Below are positions 36,789 to 44,534 of a stretch of DNA of 64,000 nucleotides, in pieces; the stretch's first letter is position 1; each line of letters starts with the position of its first letter. Under the pieces are notes generated by a model, which saw only the letters and a list, made by a program, of their open reading frames with translations, was not told the origin of the DNA and ran no database searches. A program made the translations under genes and the position numbers. Source of the DNA: an uncultured Bacteroidota bacterium (lineage in GTDB: Bacteria > Bacteroidota > Bacteroidia > Chitinophagales > Chitinophagaceae); NCBI GenBank assembly GCA_903835005.1, contig CAILLK010000122.1:1-64000 (forward strand), written 5' to 3'.

Positions 36789-39785
36789 TCATCTCATTAA
36801 TGTTACATTACCCTGATGGTGTTCCTTTTCTCTATCCTGGAATGCAGCATCAATTATATAAACATAAACACCTTCGGGCTGATTGATACCATTGAGCTTA
36901 CCGTCCCAGCCGGAACCATCGAGGGTAGTGGTTTCAAATATCAACTGACCCCAGCGATTGTAAATGTCCATTTTGAAGCTTGTAAGCCCTTTGGTAAGAT
37001 ATAACCTCGGGAAGAAATAATCATTAAGGCCGTCACCATTTGGTGTAAATACATTCGGGATATCCATGTAGCAGTTTTTCTGAACCCATATTGTATCAGT
37101 TGATCCGCATCCATTAATGTTTACGGTACATGAATAATAGCCCGGAGCAGTAATTACTATAGAAGGGGTTGTTTGTCCGGTACTCCATTTCCATTTTGCA
37201 CCTGCAGTGCTCTTGTTGTTGTCATCGGTAAGGGTAATTGATTCGCTACCGGGGCAAATAGAAGTATCGGATCCGAGATTTAGAACGGGCTCGGGGAAGA
37301 CATTGATAACCTTTGATGTGCTGGTATCTTTACAAGCCCTGTAATAAGCATTGAGGGTAACTGTATAGGTGCCAAACTGGTCGTAGGAATGTGATGCTGG
37401 GTTTTTGTTCAGCGTACTGTCGCCATCTCCGAAATTCCAGGTGAAACCGGTAGAGCCGCTGGTTGTAAAATTACCTGTAAACGTGACATAAGTGCTGCGG
37501 CAGAATACACTGTCGGTAAGCGCAATCTCGATCGGGCTGCTGGAATCAATATAAACTGTTGAGTAAGCAGTATCGTAGCAAGGAATAAAATTAGAAGCTA
37601 CCAACTGTACATTATACGTACCGCTGCGGTTGTAGGTGTGAGCGGGATTAACAGCATTACTTGTGCCGCCATCTTTGAAGTTCCATAGATAGGACAGTGG
37701 CGGAGTACTTAATAATGCAGTATTGTTGGTAAACGTTATAGGAGAACCCTGACAAACAATAACAGGAGAATCTGAAAATGCCGCGACCAATGGATGAATC
37801 AATGAATCCTGCAGGCTAAAACTCTGCGAGCAAGCCAGATTGGTGGCAACAAGTGTTACTGTATAAATACCTTGTGCAAAAACATGGTTCGGATTTGTTG
37901 CTGTATCGGAAGTGCCATCCCCAAATGTCCAATTATAGTACAACGGACCAGGTGTGCTGGATAAATTGGTGAAAAAAACAGTATCGCCGTTACAGCCATA
38001 ATGAGTTGCTTGCGAGAAATTATCAATGATTTTTGGCTGTGTTATTGTAGCAGATCCGCTGACTGCATAGGTACACTGGTCGATAACAATTGAAAAATTG
38101 GTGTATGTGCCGGCGCAGAGGTAAGGCACTAAAACAGAACTATCGAGCAGTGCAACAATATCATCGGGAGGCTGAACAACGCCACCTAATGAATAAAATA
38201 CCGAATCAAGTGTAAGCGGAGGCAGCGGCCTGATGGTTATTGAACCGTCGCATTTACCGCATTGGGTTGCATTAGTAGAACTGACAATACTGGCAGGAGG
38301 CGGAGGGGGTGCTGCCAGGGTAACAGGCCCGGCGGGTGGTGTAACACAGGATCCGAATGAGGCAACGAAATTTGCATAAACAGTTCCTGCAAGTGGTGGA
38401 GCGGCCCCGCAGAGTCCGGTAATGGTAATGGTTCCTGTGCCACTGCTGGTAACTGAAAGTGGCGGCTGAGCAACACCATCTTTAGTATAATTCAGCGTAA
38501 ACAAATAACCGGGATATAAACCGCCTATGGTAATTGTTCCGTCACAAACACCGCATGAAGATGGGTTGGTTGAGGAGATACTTGTGATTGCAATAGGCGG
38601 ATCGGTGAGCACTATAGGCCCAGCCGGAGGGGAAGAACAACTGTGTTCTGAAGCAATAATATTGGAGTAGGTACCGGAACAAAGGCCGGAAATTAATATA
38701 GTGCCTCCGCCGGAAACCGTAGCCCAAACTACCGGCTGCGGAACACCACCTAAATCGTAATGAACAGTATCAATATCACCCGGAGTCAATCCGGATATTA
38801 TGATAGAACCATCACATAGTCCACATTTCGTAGGATTTGAAGAAGAAGTTGAAATAGTGATTAAACCGCCCGGAGTAACTGTGTAATAACCATATGAAGT
38901 ATCTGCACAACATTTTGCCCCAGCCTTGTATGTTGTAGCCGTGTGCGTACACACAGTTATTGAAAGGCCGGAGTCAATGAAAGCGCCTGTTGTTGCATTA
39001 TACCAGTAAATATTGGAGCTGGCAAATGGTACCGGTGCATAACCAACAGGGTTAACCAGGTAGTATACACCTGTGCCGGTATCATTAGGAGTAAACCGCC
39101 AACCTTCATCGGTACATGTGTAAACCGATGGATAATCGTGGCCCGGGGCAACTGTAGCTTTCGTTCCTGCAGCATTCTGAACACCTAAAATTGCCAGGCC
39201 AGGAATTGCGCCATACCAACTTGTACAAATATCTTTATGACCTACATAAATATCAATTACATCAGACCCCTCATATAATACAAATTGAGTGGTATAGTAT
39301 TGAGAAGTGCAGGAAAACATTGCCACATGGCAAAACGTAACTATATACCTTCTGTTTGGAGCAGTGCCCGTAGTACAATAAGTAATATTCCCACCATACT
39401 CAATGTCAACATCGCACCAGGGGCCGCATATTGAATTTTCTACAGGTACCTGCCCCAGCAGCGGGCCAGTTGCCACCCATGTTTCAAATGACCCGGCCAG
39501 GCCAGGATTAAAACAGATAGTTCCGTTAGGGCCAATAAGCGATGTTGTATATGGCAGACCATAAAAATTGAATGTAAAACCAATAGGCAAGTATGTTGTA
39601 GGATACTGGTCATCAATTGTAATCCCGGCATCAATAGGAATATCACCTACAAGATGTGCAGTAAGTGTGGTACAGGTATCCACACAGCTCAACGAATCGC
39701 TGCTGGTTATTGTTACCTGCCCAAAACTTATTCCCGATATAAATAAAACAGCCAATGAAAATAGCCCGGTAAATATTTTTTTCAT
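36789..39785 (-). CDS. Giant T9SS type B surface protein 3 (Cys-containing repeats and PKD domains)
   Basis: 998 aa. Signal peptide (~1-22). The N-terminal ~230 residues differ from proteins 1 and 2 and resemble secreted domains with IGFTFNFYGLPYTTSLIGPNGTICF. Three ~95-residue repeats follow, each opening SST/SNP..CGxCDGxIxI (CDG near residues 320, 408 and 507) and closing with an LC.GTY segment. Then three PKD domains (~585-835) and the type B C-terminal domain (VFTPNGDGLNDYFFPR to QGNVTLMR). A surface-attached adhesin is likely. The last ~400 residues are close to protein 2. Confidence 0.92.
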   Translation of the reverse strand: MKKIFTGLFSLAVLFISGISFGQVTITSSDSLSCVDTCTTLTAHLVGDIPIDAGITIDDQYPTTYLPIGFTFNFYGLPYTTSLIGPNGTICFNPGLAGSFETWVATGPLLGQVPVENSICGPWCDVDIEYGGNITYCTTGTAPNRRYIVTFCHVAMFSCTSQYYTTQFVLYEGSDVIDIYVGHKDICTSWYGAIPGLAILGVQNAAGTKATVAPGHDYPSVYTCTDEGWRFTPNDTGTGVYYLVNPVGYAPVPFASSNIYWYNATTGAFIDSGLSITVCTHTATTYKAGAKCCADTSYGYYTVTPGGLITISTSSSNPTKCGLCDGSIIISGLTPGDIDTVHYDLGGVPQPVVWATVSGGGTILISGLCSGTYSNIIASEHSCSSPPAGPIVLTDPPIAITSISSTNPSSCGVCDGTITIGGLYPGYLFTLNYTKDGVAQPPLSVTSSGTGTITITGLCGAAPPLAGTVYANFVASFGSCVTPPAGPVTLAAPPPPPASIVSSTNATQCGKCDGSITIRPLPPLTLDSVFYSLGGVVQPPDDIVALLDSSVLVPYLCAGTYTNFSIVIDQCTYAVSGSATITQPKIIDNFSQATHYGCNGDTVFFTNLSSTPGPLYYNWTFGDGTSDTATNPNHVFAQGIYTVTLVATNLACSQSFSLQDSLIHPLVAAFSDSPVIVCQGSPITFTNNTALLSTPPLSYLWNFKDGGTSNAVNPAHTYNRSGTYNVQLVASNFIPCYDTAYSTVYIDSSSPIEIALTDSVFCRSTYVTFTGNFTTSGSTGFTWNFGDGDSTLNKNPASHSYDQFGTYTVTLNAYYRACKDTSTSKVINVFPEPVLNLGSDTSICPGSESITLTDDNNKSTAGAKWKWSTGQTTPSIVITAPGYYSCTVNINGCGSTDTIWVQKNCYMDIPNVFTPNGDGLNDYFFPRLYLTKGLTSFKMDIYNRWGQLIFETTTLDGSGWDGKLNGINQPEGVYVYIIDAAFQDREKEHHQGNVTLMR

Positions 39786-39819
39786 ACCCTAATTTATAAA
39801 TCGTAGAGAAAATTCGACT

Positions 39820-39842
39820 ACTCCATCTTTATAAGACGGAGT
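39820..39842 (-). other. Inverted repeat in the leader of T9SS protein 3
   Basis: actcc/ggagt arms with an inner tct/aga pairing around a short loop, 35-57 bp upstream of the start codon. It could be a leader hairpin or an operator. Only the symmetry is visible. Confidence 0.3.
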
Positions 39843-39959
39843 ATTTCCAAAAAAGGTTTGTAAAATACGAAAAAGAAATGAGATATTATTTATTCCGGTA
39901 TTAGATAGCCTATATAAAATTTAAAATAAATTTATTTTGCCTATATTCAAATCAATTGC

Positions 39960-40463
39960 TCACTTCCTTTTATAGACCGGAACCATAGAGCATGGCTCGC
40001 CATACATCAGCGATTTTACAACCACGCGCAGGCGGCGGGTAATGGCTACATATGCGGCTTCGGGAATATGGGTATCTCCGCAACCTTTTATAACAACCCT
40101 CTTATCAGCATATTCATCAATATCCATTGCATTTATTCTGTTCTGGATAAGGGCGTTAATCATTTCGGTTTCTGTTCCGAAATAAACTGATGAGGCTACC
40201 GGCTCCAGTGATGAAGCGGCTAGCATATAGGCCCACACAGGTATTATGGCATCGGCGGTGCAGGTAAGGGCTACATTGTGGTTGCGGTATTGTTCCCAAT
40301 CCATTGCTGCCAGCGCGGCCCGGTAATCTTTTTCACGCAGTATCATTTCCCGGAACAGAAACGGTTTCAGGTCGAATACTGCAACCTCTTCTGCGGGTAA
40401 AAATGGGGTTAAGTCGAGTGTAATGATACCGCTTTCAGCTACCCTGTTTACTATAGTTTCCAT
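39960..40463 (-). CDS. DUF2480 family protein
   Basis: 167 aa from ATG at 40463. The chosen start fits the -7 box 20 bp upstream and the family's usual N-terminus; a longer frame has no support. Recognised by NRVAESGIITLDLTPFLP, FLFREMILREKDYRAALAAMDW, LTCTADAIIPVWAYMLAAS and VVIKGCGDTHIPEAAYV. A conserved cytosolic Bacteroidota protein of unknown function, possibly metal binding (conserved Cys and His residues). It reads away from the candidate replication origin. Confidence 0.85.
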   Translation of the reverse strand: METIVNRVAESGIITLDLTPFLPAEEVAVFDLKPFLFREMILREKDYRAALAAMDWEQYRNHNVALTCTADAIIPVWAYMLAASSLEPVASSVYFGTETEMINALIQNRINAMDIDEYADKRVVIKGCGDTHIPEAAYVAITRRLRVVVKSLMYGEPCSMVPVYKRK

Positions 40464-40465
40464 TT

Positions 40466-40760
40466 TGTGTATAATCTCACTGGCAAAATTACGATAATTT
40501 ATCAAGGTGATAGCCGGCCTGGGTATATCACCTTATTATACACAGATAGGTGGAAAATGTCTGACAGTTGTTTGATAAAGCCGCTAATCAGCCAGTTAAA
40601 GTGTGTATGGCAGCAAATAAGCAGGAATCGCATTAATTTTTACACTCATTTAACGAGTAGTGCTTACGAATCAGACTTAGGTTTTGGTTACTTATACACA
40701 GAAACATAACCAACATATTTAACTGCATGTTTATGTACTTATTGGATTTAGTTATCCACC
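40466..40760. other. Candidate chromosomal replication origin (DnaA box cluster)
   Basis: Three perfect DnaA boxes (TTATACACA, fitting TTATNCACA): 40466-40474 on the minus strand, 40536-40544 and 40692-40700 on the plus strand. Near-matches are TTATCCACC (40752-40760), TTTTCCACC on the minus strand (40549-40557) and TTTTACACT (40638-40646). By chance one perfect box on either strand would be expected about once in 130 kb. The region is intergenic (40464-40900) and includes an AT-rich part (40700-40755). It also has a perfect 9-bp inverted repeat, aaggtgata (40504-40512) and tatcacctt (40526-40534), beside the second box. Nearby genes diverge: all on the minus strand from 29 to 40.5 kb, and nearly all on the plus strand from 40.9 to 47.4 kb. 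No dnaA gene is in the window. Confidence 0.6.
40484..40491 (-). promoter_or_regulatory. -7 box (TAATTTTG) of the DUF2480 gene
   Basis: CAAAATTA on the plus strand, 20 bp upstream of the start codon. The first DnaA box lies between it and the ATG, so DnaA binding could affect this gene. Confidence 0.5.
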
Positions 40761-40900
40761 GAAAAAGTTTTTATGACAGTACGAAAAACGCACTGTCATG
40801 TACCGGATACGGTACATCATGAAATGTTTAATTGGCAAAGCCGGAAATGCGTTTCACCTTTGTGCCGTAAATGATTGTTTTACCTGGAAACACTATCAGA

Positions 40901-41344
40901 ATGAATACTGAAATACTATGGAATGACGGGCGCGAATGGGCAAAAGCCCCTTATCTGCACCAGGGTAAATCGATCAGGGAAATAGCGGGAACCGTGGGTG
41001 CAGATGAATCTACTTTGCTTAACTGGATTAACGAGGGGCTCTGGGAAGAAAGGAAGCGGAATATGCTCACCTCAAAAAAGGCACAACCGGAACGCTACTA
41101 TCTGCTGTTTGAGGATCTGAACAGCATGCTGAAAAGTGAGAATGGTGAACCCAATACCCGGATTATTAATGCCATCATGAAACTGACTACAGCTATTTGC
41201 AAACTGGAAAATGATGACAATATCAGCAGTACCCTTGAAGTAGCCGAAGCGTTTACAAGCTGGCTGTTGAGCAGGGACCTTGAATTTGCAAAAAAAGTAA
41301 CTGTTCATTTCGACCTGTTCATCAAAGAAAAACTGGCAGCATAA
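40901..41344 (+). CDS. Phage small-terminase-like helix-turn-helix protein
   Basis: 147 aa from ATG at 40901 (an upstream in-frame ATG at 40871 is less likely). The N-terminal half holds a helix-turn-helix of the phage terminase small subunit kind: HQGKSIREIAGTVGADESTLLNWINEGLWEERKR (residues ~19-52), followed by a long helical part with TRIINAIMKLTTAICKLE. Such proteins start DNA packaging in Mu-like and related phages. No large terminase gene is next to it, so it is an orphan, either a remnant or a domesticated DNA-binding protein. It is the first gene to the right of the candidate origin. Confidence 0.6.
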   Translation: MNTEILWNDGREWAKAPYLHQGKSIREIAGTVGADESTLLNWINEGLWEERKRNMLTSKKAQPERYYLLFEDLNSMLKSENGEPNTRIINAIMKLTTAICKLENDDNISSTLEVAEAFTSWLLSRDLEFAKKVTVHFDLFIKEKLAA

Positions 41345-41522
41345 ATTTCTTAATAACTTTTTCGAAATCCAGGAGTGAGAACAGGTTATAGCTTTATGAT
41401 AGCAGAATCAAATTGTTTTTGCTCCAATTAGCTTGAAAAAACTACGCCACATTTATTTATACCAAAACAGCAATTCAAAATTTTCCTGACATTTGCATTA
41501 ATTGTCTCAAATGATAAAACTC

Positions 41523-42080
41523 ATGAAAAATAAAATCTTATTTCTGATTCTTGGCTTGGTCTTCAGCCTCCACTCATTTTCCCAGCAAGAGCCTATGACC
41601 CGTGAGGAAAAAGATGCGAAGAATGCCGAGCGGCAGGCCAGGGTGAACAGCAAGAACGATTATGCCAACTTCAAGAAACAGATCCTTGGCCTTAAACAAT
41701 ATGAAGCAGAAAGGCAGAAGATACCAATGCTGCGGAAGACCAGCAAGATGCCTGTGAAGGTGGTGGCAATAGTTGACTCGACCGACAATGACGGTGAAAG
41801 CAAAACACTGGTGGGGTATATCAGGCAGGAAGTGGGCGACAACACTACCAATATGTATGAAATCACCTACGATCGGAGCCAGAAAGCAATAGTAAGCGTA
41901 AAGCACACCCAGGAAGGAATAGATGCTGATAAAGAGCTACAGGAGGATATGCCTGAAAAAGTAACCCCAGTAAAGAGGGAACCAAAGAAAATCATCAAGC
42001 CAAAAAGTAAGGATGACGATGATGACGATGAACCTGAAGACAAACCCGTAAAGGGCAAACAAAAGGATGATGATGATTGA
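41523..42080 (+). CDS. Secreted protein with a highly acidic tail
   Basis: 185 aa from ATG at 41523, which gives a signal peptide MKNKILFLILGLVFSLHSFSQ. The middle (residues ~20-125) is charged with many Lys/Glu/Arg and no recognised domain; the strand-like part KVVAIVDSTDNDGESKTLVGYI suggests a small folded core. The tail alternates Lys/Pro stretches and runs of Asp (KSKDDDDDDEPEDKP, ending KQKDDDD). Function unknown. It is host-like rather than phage-like. Confidence 0.6.
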   Translation: MKNKILFLILGLVFSLHSFSQQEPMTREEKDAKNAERQARVNSKNDYANFKKQILGLKQYEAERQKIPMLRKTSKMPVKVVAIVDSTDNDGESKTLVGYIRQEVGDNTTNMYEITYDRSQKAIVSVKHTQEGIDADKELQEDMPEKVTPVKREPKKIIKPKSKDDDDDDEPEDKPVKGKQKDDDD

Positions 42081-42084
42081 TTTC

Positions 42085-42206
42085 GTTAGTCTGAAGTCTT
42101 AAGTAGTTAGTCTAAAGTTCATATCCTGATCTATTGTGCAATAGCTGGTATGTACTTGTTATTGCACCCCATTTCCAAATTCCAAATCCCAAATCCCAAA
42201 TCCCAT
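42085..42206. repeat. Simple-sequence intergenic repeats
   Basis: Two short imperfect repeats: ttagtctgaagt / ttagtctaaagt around 42088-42120, and a run of 8-bp units (caaattcc, caaatccc x3) at about 42174-42204. These abut the gp36-like gene. Similar motifs are known in intergenic DNA of Bacteroidota; they may mark past rearrangements. Confidence 0.6.
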
Positions 42207-42210
42207 AAAC

Positions 42211-42645
42211 ATGCCTATCATTACCTCCGCTGATCTCAGTACGAATATATACAGTGAGATCATTACAGAGATTACCCGCACCGATAGTACCATCACCGAC
42301 AGGGCAGTGAATGCAGCCATACTTGAGGCGAAAATGTACCTGAGCCGGTTCGATCTGGTGCAACTGTTCGGTACAGATACAACAGCCCCTGCTGTTACCG
42401 ATGAATACCTGAAAACACTTGTGAAAGACCTTGCCTGCTGGCACCTTATAAGGTTGTCGAATACCAATATAGATTATGCTACCTACCGAACCGCTTACCA
42501 GGATGCCATTACCGCTCTGAAGAATATACAGAGCGGCGGCGCGCAGCCGCAGGGATGGCCTTACCAGGATACCCATGCCGAAACTGCCCCGCCAGGCGAT
42601 GCCATAAGCTGGCACAGCAACCCTAAAAGGCATAATTACTATTAA
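42211..42645 (+). CDS. Mu-like phage gp36 family protein (DUF1320)
   Basis: 144 aa. N-terminal ITSADLSTNIYSEIITEIT and the central AAILEAKMYLSRFDLVQLFG, then LKTLVKDLACWHLIRLSN and YRTAYQDAITALKNIQSGG, match the gp36/DUF1320 head-completion family of Mu-like phages. In phage this gene sits among head and tail genes; here it is alone, between a secreted protein and short unknown genes. Confidence 0.75.
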   Translation: MPIITSADLSTNIYSEIITEITRTDSTITDRAVNAAILEAKMYLSRFDLVQLFGTDTTAPAVTDEYLKTLVKDLACWHLIRLSNTNIDYATYRTAYQDAITALKNIQSGGAQPQGWPYQDTHAETAPPGDAISWHSNPKRHNYY

Positions 42646-42719
42646 GCTTCACCTGATTTTATTTTCACCCAAATGGCTATCAGCATATTTGCACATTACC
42701 ACATTTTCACATTATCATC

Positions 42720-42839
42720 ATGTACTTTTCCTATTTCGAAAAAGGCTGGGGCGAATTGTATTTCCAGGCGCTTTACTATCCGTTCAATGTAGTTTTCAGC
42801 GAAAAAATACCGGAATTATTTGTAGTATCTATGAATTGA
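42720..42839 (+). CDS. Possible small protein, 39 aa
   Basis: ATG at 42720, TGA ending at 42839. The peptide starts MYFSYFEKGWGELYFQ and continues ALYYPFNVVFSEKIPEL. It is rich in aromatics and looks protein-like, but it is too short to be sure. It might be a remnant of the same phage-derived block. Confidence 0.3.
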   Translation: MYFSYFEKGWGELYFQALYYPFNVVFSEKIPELFVVSMN

Positions 42840-42876
42840 AAAAGATGACAACAATTTATGATCACTAATAAGTTTA

Positions 42877-43236
42877 TCAAAACAACCTGTCGGCGTAACG
42901 GATATACATCAGGATACAAAAACAGGCAAGGGAATAAATAATTACCGGACCAAAAATTATGGGCTTGCTTTTTTCCTTCGACAGGTTTTGTAATGGTAGC
43001 ATCATCCAGAAATTAAATGCAGCGATCAGAAAAAAAATGCCATAATTAAAAGGTGGCCTGAAGATTACAGCCACTAAACCCAAAACAGGAAACCCATCAG
43101 CCAGCAGCAGGCAGAGGCCATAAATTGTTATGGTGTTTAGTAAGGATATGTATAATATAGAAAAGGGTAGTGAGATAAGTTTACTGTTAGTTAACCTATA
43201 CACCATCTTATATAAATCCGATATCAACCTCCGCAT
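42877..43236 (-). CDS. Small integral membrane protein, unknown
   Basis: 119 aa with three to four hydrophobic segments (residues ~20-45, 46-65, 66-85, 93-112) and a basic N-terminus (MRRLISDLYKMVYRLTNSK). No recognised family. It lies antiparallel to the phage-like genes around it. Confidence 0.5.
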   Translation of the reverse strand: MRRLISDLYKMVYRLTNSKLISLPFSILYISLLNTITIYGLCLLLADGFPVLGLVAVIFRPPFNYGIFFLIAAFNFWMMLPLQNLSKEKSKPIIFGPVIIYSLACFCILMYIRYADRLF

Positions 43237-43342
43237 AAATAGTATTTAAATCATAGGGATTTGCTGCTGCAAGTTACTGGAAATAGTGAAGAAAAAAGAC
43301 AAGGAAAATACAAATAATTAACATTTTTAAGTAAATAATTAT

Positions 43343-44461
43343 ATGATTAAATCACATAAATCCCAGCATATTGAAAAAGAGATCATTATAAATGAACTCA
43401 ACATCCGATCAGTAGACAGGAGCCGAAAAGATATTTCAACATGGCGTGGCGCACTGCTAAGTGCTGAATCGGTTTACTACCCTAACAGGAGTCGTCTTTA
43501 CGACCTTTACGAAGATGTAATACTGGATGGGCACCTCTCAGGTGTAATTGCCAAGCGGATTGATGCCGTGCTGAATAAAGAGCTGAGTTTTGAGGTAGAT
43601 GGCATCAGGAAGGCAGAATTGGATGAATTGATCAGCAGACTCGATTTCCGTGAAATTATGCGTACCATAATGGAGACACAGTTATGGGGTATTTCAGGCA
43701 TCGAATTTATACCGGGAAGGGAGCTGACCTTTGATCTGATACCACGAAAACACATCAAACCCGAACTGGGCATAATTGCCTTTGAACAAACCGGAAATGA
43801 TGGCATACCCTATGGCAACCTGGAGAATGTATGGGTGATGGGTGATACCAAAGACCTGGGCCTGCTGCTGAAATGCGCACCTTGCAGCCTGTATAAAAGA
43901 GGAGGCCTCAGTGACTGGGCGCAGTACATAGAACTGTTTGGTCAGCCTGTGCGTATCATCAAATATGATTCTTATGATGAACAGACTAAGGTGGAGCTAA
44001 AAAAAATACTGGATGAAAGTGGCAGTTCTCTCTCTATTATGATTCCACGCCAGGCCGACTTTGAAATAAAGGATGGCAAACAAACCAATTGTGATGGCAA
44101 CCTGCAGTTATCGTTTATCAAAGCGCTGAATGATGAAATGTCGATAACCATACTTGGAAATACAGAAACTACTACCAGCAGCAATACATCGGGATATGCA
44201 CAAAGCAGGGTTCACCTGGATCAGCAATATGAGATCACAAAAAGCGACCTGATATATACGGCAGCTATGCTCAACAGCCCGAAGTTTATAAGCATATTGC
44301 AGGGCTATGGATACCCGGTAAATAAAGGCAGATTTGTATTTTCGAAAGATTTGGATGTGGATTATCTGCAGACAAGGATTACAATTGATAAAGAAGTGGC
44401 GCAGATGGTGGCGGTGCCGGAAAGCTACTGGTATGATACCTATGGCATAGCTGCAAAATGA
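43343..44461 (+). CDS. Mu gp29-like portal protein (DUF935)
   Basis: 372 aa. Clear DUF935 features: DISTWRGALLSAESVYYPNRSRLYDLYEDVILDGHLSGVIAKR near the start, GISGIEFIP, RPIPRKHIKPE-type segment (seen as DLIPRKHIKPELGII), GLSDWAQYIELFGQPVRIIKYD, and an NTETTTSSNTSGYAQSRVH region. This family forms the portal of Mu-like phage heads, through which DNA is packaged. Its length is below that of full phage portals (about 420-500), so the C-terminus may be shortened. It is an orphan without terminase, minor head or scaffold genes next to it. Confidence 0.78.
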   Translation: MIKSHKSQHIEKEIIINELNIRSVDRSRKDISTWRGALLSAESVYYPNRSRLYDLYEDVILDGHLSGVIAKRIDAVLNKELSFEVDGIRKAELDELISRLDFREIMRTIMETQLWGISGIEFIPGRELTFDLIPRKHIKPELGIIAFEQTGNDGIPYGNLENVWVMGDTKDLGLLLKCAPCSLYKRGGLSDWAQYIELFGQPVRIIKYDSYDEQTKVELKKILDESGSSLSIMIPRQADFEIKDGKQTNCDGNLQLSFIKALNDEMSITILGNTETTTSSNTSGYAQSRVHLDQQYEITKSDLIYTAAMLNSPKFISILQGYGYPVNKGRFVFSKDLDVDYLQTRITIDKEVAQMVAVPESYWYDTYGIAAK

Positions 44462-44534
44462 GCTGCTGCCTGATTCTCCGGAATATTAAATAATTATACG
44501 TAAATTTAGTCAGCCTTCAAAAAGATTTAGGCAC

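Noticed and set aside
40467-40709. 80-codon plus-strand frame across the DnaA boxes
   Set aside because: No family resemblance; the region is better explained as non-coding with box repeats.
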